From Sarcophilus harrisii (lineage: Eukaryota > Chordata > Mammalia > Dasyuromorphia > Dasyuridae): 64,000 bases of DNA. Positions 12,435 to 22,235 of the stretch are shown piece by piece. The notes beneath the pieces are model-generated. The model saw only the letters and a program-made list of their open reading frames with translations, was not told where the DNA came from and searched no databases. A program made the translations under genes and the position numbers. The stretch spans positions 87,091,460-87,155,459 of the forward strand of contig NC_045427.1 in assembly GCF_902635505.1 (NCBI RefSeq), given 5' to 3'. Each line of letters starts with the position of its first letter. The stretch's first letter is position 1.

Positions 12435-13990
12435 GAGACAGTCCATTCTATTTCTGGATAGTTCTAGATGTTAGAAAATTTTTCTTTATATAAAGCCTAA
12501 AGTCACTCCTTGATAACTTCTACTGACCACTAAGGCATAGAATAAGCTTAATCCCTTTTCAACTTTAAAACCCTTTAAATACTTGTAGATAGTCATGTCT
12601 TCCTAAGATTTCGTCCAGAGTGGAGAAAAAATCTTTTTCTTTAACTGTGATGGTTTAGGACAATTTATCCTACTTAGAGCTAGAGGATGAAGTGAAGCTA
12701 GACCTTTAGAATTCCTTTTCAGTCTTATGCTTTGATTTTATGATCACTAGCACTAATAAGAGATTTTTGGTTGTTGCATGTTACTCTTTTACTAACCTTG
12801 AATGTTTCTCCCCTACCCCCCAATCCTATAATTAAATACTCTGGAGTAAAGATAGACTATTCTATTATATATGGCCAATAAGACTAAAAAAACTTCCAAT
12901 TTTAGTTCACTGACACTCTAATTTTAAATGATGCTCCTAATCCACTGCTCTCCGTGGAATTCCATGTTCTCAATGAAGGTTCAGATGGAAAATCAGCTGA
13001 TTAAAAAAAATTCTTAGGCTCAGTGAAATATATGTGTATGAAGAAGAGCTAGAGGCCACAGTCATAAATGCTGTTCACCCCACTCAAAAAGCCTTTTCCA
13101 TAGACAAATATGGATTCCTAGGAAGAAAATTTTGAGCACATTAATAGGATACATTTAGAGATTCTCATCACATTAAGATTATATTATTGATAGAGATATG
13201 AATACTAAGACTGTGTGATGGACTACAACTTTGAATTTACAACTTCCAATTGATGTTTTGAACCTTTTCTACTCAGAATTACAAAAACTAAACTACTCTT
13301 TGACAGCCTCTTATCTAAGCAGTGCATATCACATGCTGGATTTGTCTTTGTTTTTGTGTTGTTTTTCTTTTTTAAAGATTAAAGAGACACTATTGTTAAG
13401 GGAGGTGGGGAGGAACTTATGGAAAATTCAAAGCCTGTGCATAGCTTAAAGGTAAAATTTATGGGACATAATGAACAGCTGCTCTCATTGGAACACGTTC
13501 ACTAACTCTACAAAGGCAACATTTTTATTTACCAACTCCATCATACCATGATAGAAAATGCCTTTAGATTTTTCTATCAAAAAACTTTGGCAGTAGAGAT
13601 ATTTATGGGATTCAACTATCATATAACAATTAGGTAAAAGTAATGGATCTAGTCATTAAAAGAATACTGGATCTCTCCCCCTTGCTGCCTCCTGATATCA
13701 GCTGAAGGCATATGTCTGTAGGATGTGTGTGGGGGGAATGATAAGTAGAAGCACAGACATTCCCCTTCCAATTTGCTTGGCCACCTTCTTTTCTCTCAAC
13801 CTGATTCTGTGATCCCTACTGCTTTTCTTATATTTTCCTTTCACCTAAAAATAGTAATAGTACATCTGAGATAATGGAAGGGATAGGGGTTTTAAGCAAT
13901 GGAAGTAGCTATTTTTAATAGAAAAGTTAAAACTACATATGAGATCCAGATGACTCTATATTAGTGAAAACTAGCCTGAGACATCAAACA
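12435..13990. other. AT-rich DNA, nothing recognised
   Basis: No gene or clear repeat. The frame at 13,231-13,449 has no recognisable domain. Confidence 0.5.
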
Positions 13991-13999
13991 CTGATCAGG

Positions 14000-14500
14000 C
14001 ATATATTGTGTTCTAGGCATTGTGCTAATCCTTGCCTTCAAGAAGTTTACGTTTTAAGAAGATGGCAACATACACATATAGTTATATACAAGCCACACAA
14101 AGCATTTATGCAGTTATTTTAGGTGAGAAGGCACTAGCTGTCCAGGGAACCAGGATAAGTTTCTCAAAGAGAAGAGTGTTTGAGCTGATTCTTGAAGGAA
14201 ACTAGGTATTCCAAGAAGGAAAGCATTCCAATCATAGGAGACAGGCAGTTCAAAGATATAGACCAGAAAAGGAGAGGGGGGTGTGTGTGGAACAAATAAA
14301 CTAAGATGGTTGATCTGTGTAGAATGAAGGAAGGGAAGTAATGTGTGACACTGGACAGGTTTTGAAGAGCTGGATATGCCAAAGAGGGATTTGACTTTGA
14401 TTCTAGAAAACTGAATGACTGGAGTTAATTGAGTAGGAGGGGGTAAACACAGAAAGATCTGGGTTGGGCTGCTGGACACTGAACTTTCTCAGCTTGGTCC
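14000..14500 (-). mobile_element. L2 LINE fragment, antisense
   Basis: ATATTGTGTTCTAGGCATTGTGC, CTTGCCTTCAAGAAGTTTACG, GATTCTTGAAGGAAACTAGG and AAAGCATTCCAATCATAGGAG follow the order of the reversed L2 3' end. The long minus-strand frames at 14,114-14,479 lie within it and are not a separate gene. Confidence 0.7.
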
Positions 14501-14544
14501 TTTCATACCTCTCCAGTCTTTCCAGCCATTCTCTTCACATATTC

Positions 14545-14690
14545 CTAGTAAGTCATTTAATCTCTTAGTGCCCAGGCAACTTTGTTAAGACTAAAAGTTG
14601 CAGAACTGTTGTACATTGGTAAAATGTGTTTTCTCCTGGACACTCCCTACACTAGTGAAATCATTGATCAGAACTGGAAAAATACTACCT
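14545..14690 (+). mobile_element. Old marsupial SINE copy
   Basis: Same family as 5,150-5,325: AAGTCATTTAATCTCTTAGTG, TAAGACTAAAAG, TTGTACATTGGTAAAATG and GTGAAATCATTG in order. Confidence 0.55.
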
Positions 14691-14730
14691 ATCCCCCATG
14701 TGATCAAAAGTAGGAAAGATTATATTTCTT

Positions 14731-14886
14731 TCTTTTTCTCTTTGCTGAGGTAATTGGGGTTAAGTGACTTGCCCATGGTCACACACCTAGGAAGTATTAA
14801 GTATTAAGTGTCTGAGTTCATACTTGAACTCAGGTCCTCCTGACTTCAGAGCTGGTGCTCTATCCACTGTACCACCTAGCTGCCTT
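14731..14886 (-). mobile_element. Marsupial tRNA-derived SINE, antisense
   Basis: Nearly complete: T-rich start, CTGAGGTAATTGGGGTTAAG, CAGGTCCTCCTGACTTCAGAG, GGTGCTCTATCCACTG and CACCTAGCTGCC. A perfect 13-base duplication GATTATATTTCTT flanks it at 14,718-14,730 and 14,887-14,899. Confidence 0.93.
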
Positions 14887-14999
14887 GATTATATTTCTTG
14901 AAAAGGCATGAAAAAGAGTGGCAGCTTTTGGATTTCAGTCCTAAATTCTGTCAGCTAACTAGTTGAATGAAGTCACAACCTCTTGGTTCCAGTTTTCTT

Positions 15000-15500
15000 A
15001 TCTCTCAAATGATAGAATTCCCTTCTAGCTCTAAAATTCAGCAAAGAATTATGTGCACAGTTTTCCATGTATTAAATCCTACTGGCTTTCTATTACTTCT
15101 AGGATCAAATGAAAAATCCTGTTTGGTATTTAAAGTTCTTAATCTGGTTCATTCCTATTTTTTAAGTCTTCTTATACACTACTTCCAACTATTCTTGATT
15201 CAGCCATACTAAATTCCATGCTCCATGTCTTTAATTCTCCCCTATCCCCTCAGAATTCCTGCCTTTTCTCAACTCATCTCAAGTGCCATATGAAAGACTA
15301 GACTGATTCTCCTAGCTGTCTCAGTCTGCCTTCCCAATCCTATACTAATCTGAATATTCTTATTCAAATACAAGATTTCTCCCTGGCTAGAAGGGAATTT
15401 CCTCGAGACAAGAGACAGTTTCACTTTTGTCTCTGAACCGCCAAGTGCCTCGCGTGTCCCTTACAAATGTTGATTGACCACTTGCTGAAATTCTTCCCTT
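15000..15500 (+). mobile_element. L2 LINE 3' region, sense
   Basis: CCTACTGGCTTTCTATTACTTC, CTTCCAACTATTCTTGATTC, CAAGTGCCATATGAAAGAC and TAGAAGGGAATTTCC ... ACAAATGTTGATTGACC follow the L2 3' order. It ends about 350 bases left of the CpG island. Confidence 0.75.
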
Positions 15501-16438
15501 TAATGAGTAGCTCAGGCAAAAGTGACCTTTCTTCATCATTCATCTTTCTGTTTGATATTTCTTATGTTCTTTTCTCATTTTAGTTTATGTTTATTTGTAC
15601 ACTGTATTTAGAATGTGAAGGAAGGGAAATGATTCAGGGCTATTAAAACGTCCTTTCACATCTTTTTTTCATTCATTTGAAAACGTGCCTTGCCAAAAGA
15701 GAGGGCTCTAGGTTTCATCTGATCAATGGTACCAATTCGTGCCACCTGGGAAGAGGCGCTTGGCTCCTCACCGTTTTACTACTGTGGTTTCCTGGGCTGG
15801 GCAGCTGGGTGCCTAGTAGTAATAAGAACCATAATAACGCTTCCTAATTATGCGCCGCTTTTTACCAGAACTCGGACTTCCTGCCGATGAGTAGGAAAGG
15901 AGCCCGCGCCAGCCTTTAGTCAGTAGGGCTGCAGCGCCGGGAGGCCTGGAAACACCAGCGAGAGCGGGGCTGCCGAGCCCTTGCAGGGGTCCTGTCGGTT
16001 TCCTACGCCGGGGCCCCGCGGGAGGGTAGCAGCGCCTGGAGGGACGCCAGGCCAGGAGGGAACGCGTCGTGGGCATCCTGTCCCCGGACCCTCCCGGCAG
16101 AGGAGCCACGCAGGGACTCTTCGGGAGGGAGCGGGGCTGCGGGTGGGCGCAGTCCTTCCAGCCCATGGGGGGTGGGAGCGGCCCGGGAGGCGGCGCCCCT
16201 CGGCTCTCTTCGGGCCCTTCCTCCCGGCCGGAGGAGGGAGGTCGCTGTCTGAAAAGGGGCCCTGCCCCCTGGGGGCAGCCGGGTCGGTCTGACGCCCAGG
16301 TAGTCGCCGCCCGCGGCTGGGGGACCGGGGACGCCGTCGCTGCTGCTGCTCCCAGTTAACGCTGACATATAGGAGGGATGCACTAGAACACCTTTCCGTG
16401 GCCTCCTTTGCTCGGCACAGCCTCGGTGCTGTTCTGTT

Positions 16439-16510
16439 ATCCCCATTTTCAGACGGAGTACGTGATCTGCCTGCCCACGGTCACACAGCCAGTACGTGTT
16501 TAATTTAAAT
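16439..16510 (-). mobile_element. MIR fragment, antisense, inside the CpG island
   Basis: CCCCATTTTCAGACGGAG ... GCCCACGGTCACACAGCCAGTA is the reversed MIR core. Together with the following copy it forms a head-to-head pair. Confidence 0.7.
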
Positions 16511-16514
16511 CCGC

Positions 16515-16680
16515 CGGCTGCATGACCCCAGAAAGGTCACGTCGCCTCTGCCTGCCTCAGTTTCCTTAACGGTGAAAGGGGCTTCCCCCGGGGTTGTTGT
16601 GAGGCTTAAATGATATAACTACAAAATGCTCAGAACAGTACATGGCATATGGACGCTGTATATACGCTTATTCCCTTGCC
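16515..16680 (+). mobile_element. MIR fragment, sense, inside the CpG island
   Basis: CTGCCTCAGTTTCCTTAACG, GGGGTTGTTGTGAGGCTTAAATG, AAAATGCTCAGAACAGTACATGG match the MIR core and 3' end in sense. It lies 110-280 bases upstream of the E-box cluster. Confidence 0.75.
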
Positions 16681-16792
16681 TCTTCCTTTCCGCGGTACAG
16701 TCAAGGGGGGGGGACTGACATTTCACCCTTCCCCCATCCCTAACCTCTGCTTGACCTCCCACCTCTTCGCCAGCTGATAGACTCCGCCCTCC

Positions 16793-16882
16793 CACGTGAC
16801 AATTCTCTCAGGCCACGTGATTCACGGTCCTTTTTCCTTTCCCATTTCTACTTTGCCAGAATACACCTCCCAGCCTCACGTG
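16793..16882. promoter_or_regulatory. Cluster of three CACGTGA E-boxes
   Basis: CACGTG occurs at 16,793-16,798, 16,814-16,819 and 16,877-16,882, each followed by A; the first reads CCCACGTGAC. This palindrome with those flanks is bound by USF1/2 and by the MITF/TFEB/TFE3 family; the consensus GTCACGTGAC is the CLEAR element of lysosomal and autophagy genes. The first copy differs from it at the second base only. A near-miss AACGTGA follows at about 16,895. That these sites control the downstream gene is inferred from position. Confidence 0.6.
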
Positions 16883-16900
16883 ATTCCGCCTATCAACGTG

Positions 16901-16905
16901 ATTGG
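16901..16905 (-). promoter_or_regulatory. Inverted CCAAT box (NF-Y type)
   Basis: ATTGG in the context GTGATTGGCTCC, which includes the common NF-Y flank ATTGGCT. It lies 19 bases after the third E-box. Two further ATTGG motifs follow at 17,076 and 17,118, giving three inverted CCAAT boxes across about 220 bases. Confidence 0.5.
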
Positions 16906-16960
16906 CTCCTCCCCTTCCTCGTTGATCGAACCAAGCTGCATCTGCCCGTTGCCCGACTCC

Positions 16961-16972
16961 AAAATGGCAGCC
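16961..16972 (+). promoter_or_regulatory. YY1-like element
   Basis: AAAATGGCAGCC matches the AANATGGCNGC pattern found at or just downstream of many CpG-island start sites. It contains an ATG in good context, but the frame it opens reads low-complexity Pro/Ser-rich sequence, so I read it as a binding site and not as a coding start. Confidence 0.4.
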
Positions 16973-17075
16973 TCTCACTGCGTGTGCCCGATCTGCCGGA
17001 CCTCCTCGTTTCCCTTGCCTGCCCAGCCCCTCCCTCCCTCCGTTTCTTCTCCGGCCCTCACCTTAGCGCCTTTCT

Positions 17076-17080
17076 ATTGG
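17076..17080 (-). promoter_or_regulatory. Inverted CCAAT box (NF-Y type)
   Basis: ATTGG in CTATTGGTTGG, the second of three inverted CCAAT boxes. A GC-box-like CCCGCCC follows at about 17,092. Confidence 0.45.
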
Positions 17081-17117
17081 TTGGAAATAGTCCCGCCCTT
17101 CAAAAGCGGTCCCTGCC

Positions 17118-17122
17118 ATTGG
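17118..17122 (-). promoter_or_regulatory. Inverted CCAAT box (NF-Y type)
   Basis: ATTGG in GCCATTGGCCGAGG, the third of the series, spaced 42 bases from the second. Transcription probably starts downstream, between here and about 17,300. Confidence 0.45.
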
Positions 17123-17223
17123 CCGAGGCGCGCTGCTCCTCACAGCAATCCTCCCCCCATTCCCATCTTCGTCCCCCCCCCCGCCCCTCCCCCCCGCCCT
17201 CAACCCCGGGAGGTATTTTCCAT

Positions 17224-17229
17224 TCCGGT
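17224..17229 (-). promoter_or_regulatory. ETS-like site and G-rich tract
   Basis: TTCCGG (reverse CCGGAA, in ACCGGAATGG) is an ETS-core match. It is followed at once by a G-rich run to about 17,248 with enough G-triplets for a quadruplex, and preceded at 17,171-17,200 by a C-rich run. Such tracts are common at CpG-island start regions. Confidence 0.35.
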
Positions 17230-17249
17230 GGGGGTTGGGGGGGAGGGGA

Positions 17250-17496
17250 AAAGGCTGAGGAGGAGTGGGGGGCCTTAGGAGAAGGGGAGGTGACCAGGGA
17301 AGAGGGGGGCATCCGGTGGAGCCGGGGCCCCCAGGCTCCGTCAGGAGGAAGCGGGAAGGCGCCCTGGCGGTCACTGAAGTCGGGACGGGGCCGGCAGCCG
17401 GACAAGCCCGCAGCCTGGCCGCGCCACCCGGACCCGTCCTGCTGGGGCGCAGGTGCCCCTAGAGGAGGCCGTCCCGCGCCCCCGGGGCCCCCGCCG
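17250..17496 (+). other. Candidate non-coding first exon ending at a GTGAGT donor
   Basis: CCGCCG|GTGAGT at 17,496/17,497 has all six intronic consensus bases. The frames open into it are low-complexity Gly/Pro/Arg-rich and look like GC-driven chance, so the exon would be 5' untranslated. The upstream limit is a guess; no start site can be read from sequence. If this donor is used, the ATG at 17,690 is intronic or belongs to an alternative first exon. Confidence 0.4.
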
Positions 17497-17689
17497 GTGA
17501 GTCTCGCGCTTGCTTGCCGCGCGCCACCCGTTGGCCCCGGCCCCGTTGCCTCCCTTCTTTAGCGCTGCTGCCGTCGCTAACGGCCGCCGGCCTCGTCCCT
17601 GAGGGGCCGCTGCCGCCGATTGCGTTCTCTTCTCCCCCGCGCGCCGGCGTGTGCCGCCCGCGCTCCTCGCGCGGCCCCAGGGGGCCGGG

Positions 17690-17792
17690 ATGGGCGGCTC
17701 CGGGAGCCGAGCACTGGCTTGGGGCTGGCGCGGCGTCCTCACGGGCCGGCTGCTGGATGCGATTACCGAAGGAGCCCGGGCACTGGTAGGAG
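17690..17792 (+). CDS. Candidate first coding exon, unrecognised protein N-terminus
   Basis: ATG at 17,690 sits in good Kozak context (G at -3, G at +4). The frame gives 34 codons, beginning MGGSGSRALAWGW, then meets AG|GTGAGA at 17,792/17,793 (phase 1). A second, weaker donor lies at 17,785 (CTG|GTAGGA, phase 0, 32 codons). MGGSGS fits the N-myristoylation pattern (Gly2, Ser6); the Arg/Leu/Trp-rich stretch could instead be part of a targeting helix. An ATG 13 codons upstream (17,651) is in the same frame but in weaker context. CIB1 also begins MGGSGSR but differs after that, so it is not CIB1. I do not recognise the gene; the frame could still be chance in GC-rich DNA. Confidence 0.4.
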
Positions 17793-18149
17793 GTGAGAAC
17801 GAGGCCGGCCGGGCGCGGCGGGGGAGGGGGTGGGCTCGCCTGCCCCAGAACTGGGGACCCGGGAAGGGCCACGTTGGCGGGGACTCCGGGCGGGCAGCCC
17901 CCGAGGTCCGAGTCCGGGTCCGGATTCGGACCGGGCCGGCGGTGGTGATAGAGGTGGAGAAGGGGGGAGGGGGAGGCTGACTCTGCTGGGCCGAGGGCGG
18001 GGGTCCAGAGCCGGGCCTTGCCCGTGGCGGGACATAGACTAAGAAAAAGGGATGTTTGACCTGGGTGGCCAAGGATGCGGTAGTGGGGACTCGGTGCTCC
18101 GGTCTGAAGGGTCACTTTGGGGGGTGGGGGGAGCGGCTGAATCCCTCGT

Positions 18150-20540
18150 GTGCCCGGGAAGGGGCTGATTTTAAGAGAGGGCATCTTAGAGACAGTCAAA
18201 CCGAAAACCTGAGTTGATGCCCCGAACTTTTAAGAGGCGTTTGGTGCCGGGAGGAGGATTTGACATTTGGACACGCTCTCAAACAGAGAAGCTCCTCAGA
18301 GAAGCCCTAGACCAGCACTCGTTATTCTTAAATTGTATCTTTTGCCTTTATAAAAACACCAGTTACAAATGGGAACTAATTTCTAATAACTTAACAGTCC
18401 ACGGGTTCGGTTAAGTTGCTTAGCTGCTTCCTAATTTAACATTTGCACTGTATTAGTTTGTCGATTTCTTTCCTTTGATTTAACTAATCATAATCAGTTT
18501 AAATATGCTTAGAATGATAATCATATTTTGCCACTTTAAAGCTATAAGTTTAAACATTATTTTCTAATTGGTTGATTGTAATATTATTAACAACTGAGAG
18601 GAAAAAAAAAAAACGGAGAGGAAAATGATAGCCGAGGCCCAGAAAGCATTTTTAAAATCAAGTTGAATATTTTCTAAAAGTAGGGTATCCTAAAGTCAGA
18701 AGCTAATAACCTTGCTTTTACATAACATTCATTTAAAAATTTGGCTAGCAGCAGAAAATGCACACAATGGCCTGACAATAATTTCGGAAATTTCACTAAG
18801 ATTAAAGCAAGCAGGAAAAATCATGAATTGTGCCTTCTTGAACATATGTTCATATAAGAAATAACATACAAAAAGTTAGTGGAATATTATGAAACTTTTT
18901 CGAGGAAAAAGTTAAGTTTACATTTTTTTTCTCTATCTGAAAAAATACCTATAAAGGTTTTGGCAGTTGCTTTTTAATGGACATTTATTGTATCTAAAAT
19001 TTAATAGATTTCTTATGTTTTGATGCATAGAACAGTGGCCTAAAATGACTTGAAAAATAATATATTCATACTTATGTGTTCTACTTTGAAGTTTATTTGA
19101 AGCAAAAGTGTATTTCTATATTTTCTCATATCTAAGCTTAGCCAGTTGCCAGGGAAGTTCCTGCTTATAAAGTGCAAACAACTTATTCAAAATATGAAGG
19201 CAAATCTGCCAGCATTTATAAGAATACATAAATTTTGTTTTATGTATACGTGTATGCATACAACAAAGTTTTTAAATGTGCAAATACATATATACACACA
19301 TATGTCTTGTGTGAATGAATAATTTATATTTTGCATTGTGGTTTTTATTGCTACTAAATGCTTTATGTTATCTAATTTATTTTCATAGCATTGTAAAGTA
19401 GGTAATTACAAGCATTTTAAAAATAGAATCCTGAATTTCAGAGATAATCAGTTTTGCATTTGAAGAAACTGCAGCTCACAATCTAGTGACTTATCCAAGG
19501 TCATAGTGACAAAGCTTGTATTCTAATGCTAGGCCTGCTTTTCCTCTGTGCATGTGTGTATTCATGTATAAAATATATTCCAAAATCAACTATAAAATAT
19601 TTTTGATTACTTCATGTTCTGAATTGTCACTGTCATTTCATCTGTATTAAAAGAATTATATAGTTCATTTGTAATATTTTTCAAATGAGAATGAACTTGA
19701 CTACCCTTAAATTGGACAACTTGAAGAGTACTTTTCCTAAGTGCTTCCTCTTTTTGAAGAAAGGAAATCATTTAAGTATCATCTATATCTGTCACTTAAA
19801 ATTATAATTTTTTTTAAATTGGAAGGACTCTTTAGCTACAAGAAATGATTTCTTTTATTCTTATTTTTAAATTTCATTCTAAACAAAGCTCTTTGACATT
19901 CGTTTATGTCTTTAAAGCTCATATGGATTGTTTATGTCATTAAAGTAGATTTTTATCCCTTTTGTCAATGCAATTTAAAGTCCAAAGAGTCGCCTAGAGC
20001 AGAGAACTTAAGTGGCCATGTCCAAATCCACACAGTCCATGTGTGTTAGAAGTGGGACTTAAAACATTCAGGTCTTCCTGAGTAGGCTAGCTTTTTTTCC
20101 ATTTATGATATATTGACCCTCAAAATAAAAAAAGAAAATCTAGCAATTAAAAAAATGGATTTTTAATCATCCTTTAAGAATTGCGATTGATGCAATTCCA
20201 TGATCAGTTCAGATGAATTAATTCTCACTTTCTTTGCTTGATTTAGATATATGTATAAATCGTCCATTCAACATTTATTCAGCTTATGTCATATTTGGGG
20301 GTATTCAGTGCATGCACTTTTAATTACAACATCCTAGATTGGTTTCTTTTTACTTTATTTAATAGAATATAATGTGCTTGTTACATAGTAAGTGAAAGTA
20401 TGCATGCACATTAAAATCTCATGATTTTCTTTCTATGTGCTTTCAGAATTACTTATTGAGCCAGTGTTTTCCTTCTTATCATCTGTCTTCATGGAAGATC
20501 TTTTTGTAGCAGTTTTGTTATAGAATCAAACACTAATTTT
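18150..20540. other. Putative first-intron DNA, few repeats
   Basis: AT-rich and free of young repeats, in contrast to the rest of the window. A MIR-like trace lies at 19,440-19,545 (AAACTGCAGCTCACAATC ... CCAAGGTCATAG). Nothing coding seen. A low insertion density just after a promoter can mean regulatory content, but no specific element was recognised. Confidence 0.5.
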
Positions 20541-20544
20541 GTGG

Positions 20545-20935
20545 CTTACAATTAAGTCACTTCTCCACGCCATGGCTTACTTACATATGAAATGGGAACA
20601 ATATTTGTACTTATTGTTGAGATTATTGAGAAGAAAGTACTTGTAAAACCTTTTTTTTTTTTTTTTAAATTATAACTTTTTATTGACAGAAGCCATGCCA
20701 AGGTAATTGTTTACAACATTATCCCTTGCACTCACTTCTGTTCTGATTTTTCCCCTTCCTCCCTTCACCCCCTCCCCCAGATGGCAAGCAGTCCTATACA
20801 TGTTAAATATGCCATAGTATATCCTAATACAATATATGTGTGCAGAATCGAACAGTTCTCTTGTTGCACAGGAAGAATTGGATTCAGAAGTACTTGTAAA
20901 ACCTTAAAGCACTATATAAATTCATTCATTTAGCA
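20545..20935 (+). mobile_element. MIR copy split by an L1 fragment
   Basis: AAGTCACTTCTCCACGCC ... GAAATGGGAACAATATTTG ... GAGATTATTGAGAAGAAAG resumes after the L1 insertion with CTTGTAAAACCTTAAAGCAC. The MIR is therefore older than the insertion at 20,653-20,887. Confidence 0.65.
20653..20887 (-). mobile_element. L1 3' end fragment, about 235 bp
   Basis: T-run, then AACTTTTTATTGACAG, then the CCCCCTCCCCCAGATGGCAAG block typical of the family's 3' UTR. An 18-base duplication AAGTACTTGTAAAACCTT sits at 20,635-20,652 and 20,888-20,905. It is somewhat more diverged than the copies at 11.4 and 37.5 kb. Confidence 0.88.
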
Positions 20936-21640
20936 AAACTGATTAAGACCTAGTGTATGCTAGGCCCTGTGCTTAATGCTGGAGATAAAAAGACAAATCA
21001 GTTTGTTGAAGCTCCTGCTCTTAGGAAGTTTACATTCTTTTGAGGAAGGGAGAAGAAAGGAGAGAAGAAAATTAGGTGTATATTCAAAATAATCACAAAG
21101 TTATTAGTTTGGATGATTGGGGGGTGAGATTAGGGTGAGACTCACTAAACAGTATGGGACTGGGACCTGGAGTAGGTGATGCTTAAGCTAAACCTTAAAG
21201 GAAATGAGGGATTTTAAGTGTCTGGGGTGCCCAGGGATACATACCAAACTAGGGTCAGATCATTTGCAAAGGCAGAGGTGGGAGATGGAATGTCCTATAT
21301 GGGGAACACGTCTGGAATGTAGACTTCCTAAAAGGGATTAATGTGCAGTAAGCCTAGGAAGGTAAGCTAGAGCTGATTGTGAAGGACTTAAAGTGCCAAA
21401 TGAGGAATTTGTATTTAGAGCCACTTGAGCTCCTTGAGTAGAGAGAGGACTGATGTGGTAAGACTCCAGGAATATCATTTTTGGCTTCTATGAGTAAAAT
21501 AGCAGACCGGAGGTAGGGGGACCAATTAAGAGACATATAGTAGTCCAAGCAAGACCCTGGAATAATTAGCATTGTGAATAAACATGAGGCAAGAGAGGCT
21601 GCTAAACTAACTAGGCTTAGCAACTATGGGGAGTGAGAGA
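20936..21640 (-). mobile_element. L2 LINE fragment, antisense
   Basis: TGTATGCTAGGCCCTGTGCTTAA, CTCTTAGGAAGTTTACATTC, GGCAGAGGTGGGAGATGGAATG, GAAGGACTTAAAGTGCC, GAGCCACTTGAGCTCCTTGAG: the reversed L2 3' end over about 700 bases. The minus-strand frame at 21,354-21,623 lies within it. Confidence 0.78.
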
Positions 21641-22235
21641 GACTAAATACTTGGTGGAGCCTCCATGGTTGTGGACCTGGGTGACCAAAGGATATGTAAC
21701 GGTTAAAATAGGAAAACATTCTAATAAAAGAAAAGTTGTAAGATCAGGAAGTCTTTTTAATTAAACTCAGTTGCAGAAATTAGGAATATCCAAATTTTAA
21801 TGCTGGCTGCATTATTTTTTTAATGTTGACCATTTGAAAATCACTAAACTTTGTCCCCTGTTGAGCTGAAATTATTCTGATTTTACTGATAAAATATTAG
21901 GTTTTAATTAGGCTATGTGAAATGCTATTCCAGTTTTTACAAATGTAATTCTTGTATTCATTTGTACCAAAGTTATATGACAATGTCATGGCCATAAGTC
22001 ACCAGTGGCTTATGATGATGGTGACAGTTTGAGTTTGCCTCTGATTAATGACATCTTTCTTAAAGAAGCCTTGGTTTCTTTTTTCTCCCGTAAGTCTGTG
22101 ACTCTTTAATGTTTTTACTATTGCCATTCCTTAGTTCATTGCACTCTTATTTTAGCCCTTCCACTCATATTGCATTCTTGGATTCTTATCTCCACATATA
22201 ACTTATCATCTTTTTTCTCTTATACCTGAAACCTT

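Larger units (their letters stand above)
15850..18140. promoter_or_regulatory. CpG island promoter of a host gene
   Basis: Base composition switches sharply from AT-rich flanks to GC-rich DNA dense in CpG and drops back after about 18,150. Nothing else in the window resembles it. It contains E-boxes, inverted CCAAT boxes, an ETS-like site and no obvious TATA box, the usual make-up of a broadly expressed CpG-island promoter. The motif cluster lies at 16,790-17,230 and candidate first-exon donors lie downstream on the plus strand at 17,497 and 17,793, so transcription most likely runs left to right. A divergent minus-strand transcript is possible but has no clear exon support. The gene itself is not recognised. 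Confidence 0.9.

Noticed and set aside
14114-14479. Minus-strand frames of 121 and 72 codons
   Set aside because: They lie inside an antisense L2 copy and carry no domain.
14731-14886. tRNA gene
   Set aside because: The B-box-like sequence belongs to a tRNA-derived SINE with an A-rich tail and target duplications; no cloverleaf with a proper anticodon arm remains. The same holds for 25,904 and 54,002.
16796-17562. Plus-strand frames of 160 and 192 codons across the E-boxes and CCAAT boxes
   Set aside because: They run through promoter motifs and C/G homopolymer tracts, and the peptide is low complexity. Probably untranscribed or 5' untranslated sequence.
17371-18199. Minus-strand open frames of 233 and 246 codons in the CpG island
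   Set aside because: They overlap each other in different frames, are dominated by Pro/Arg/Gly/Ser/Ala, have no domain, and lie where GC-rich DNA has few stop codons. Chance is the better reading.
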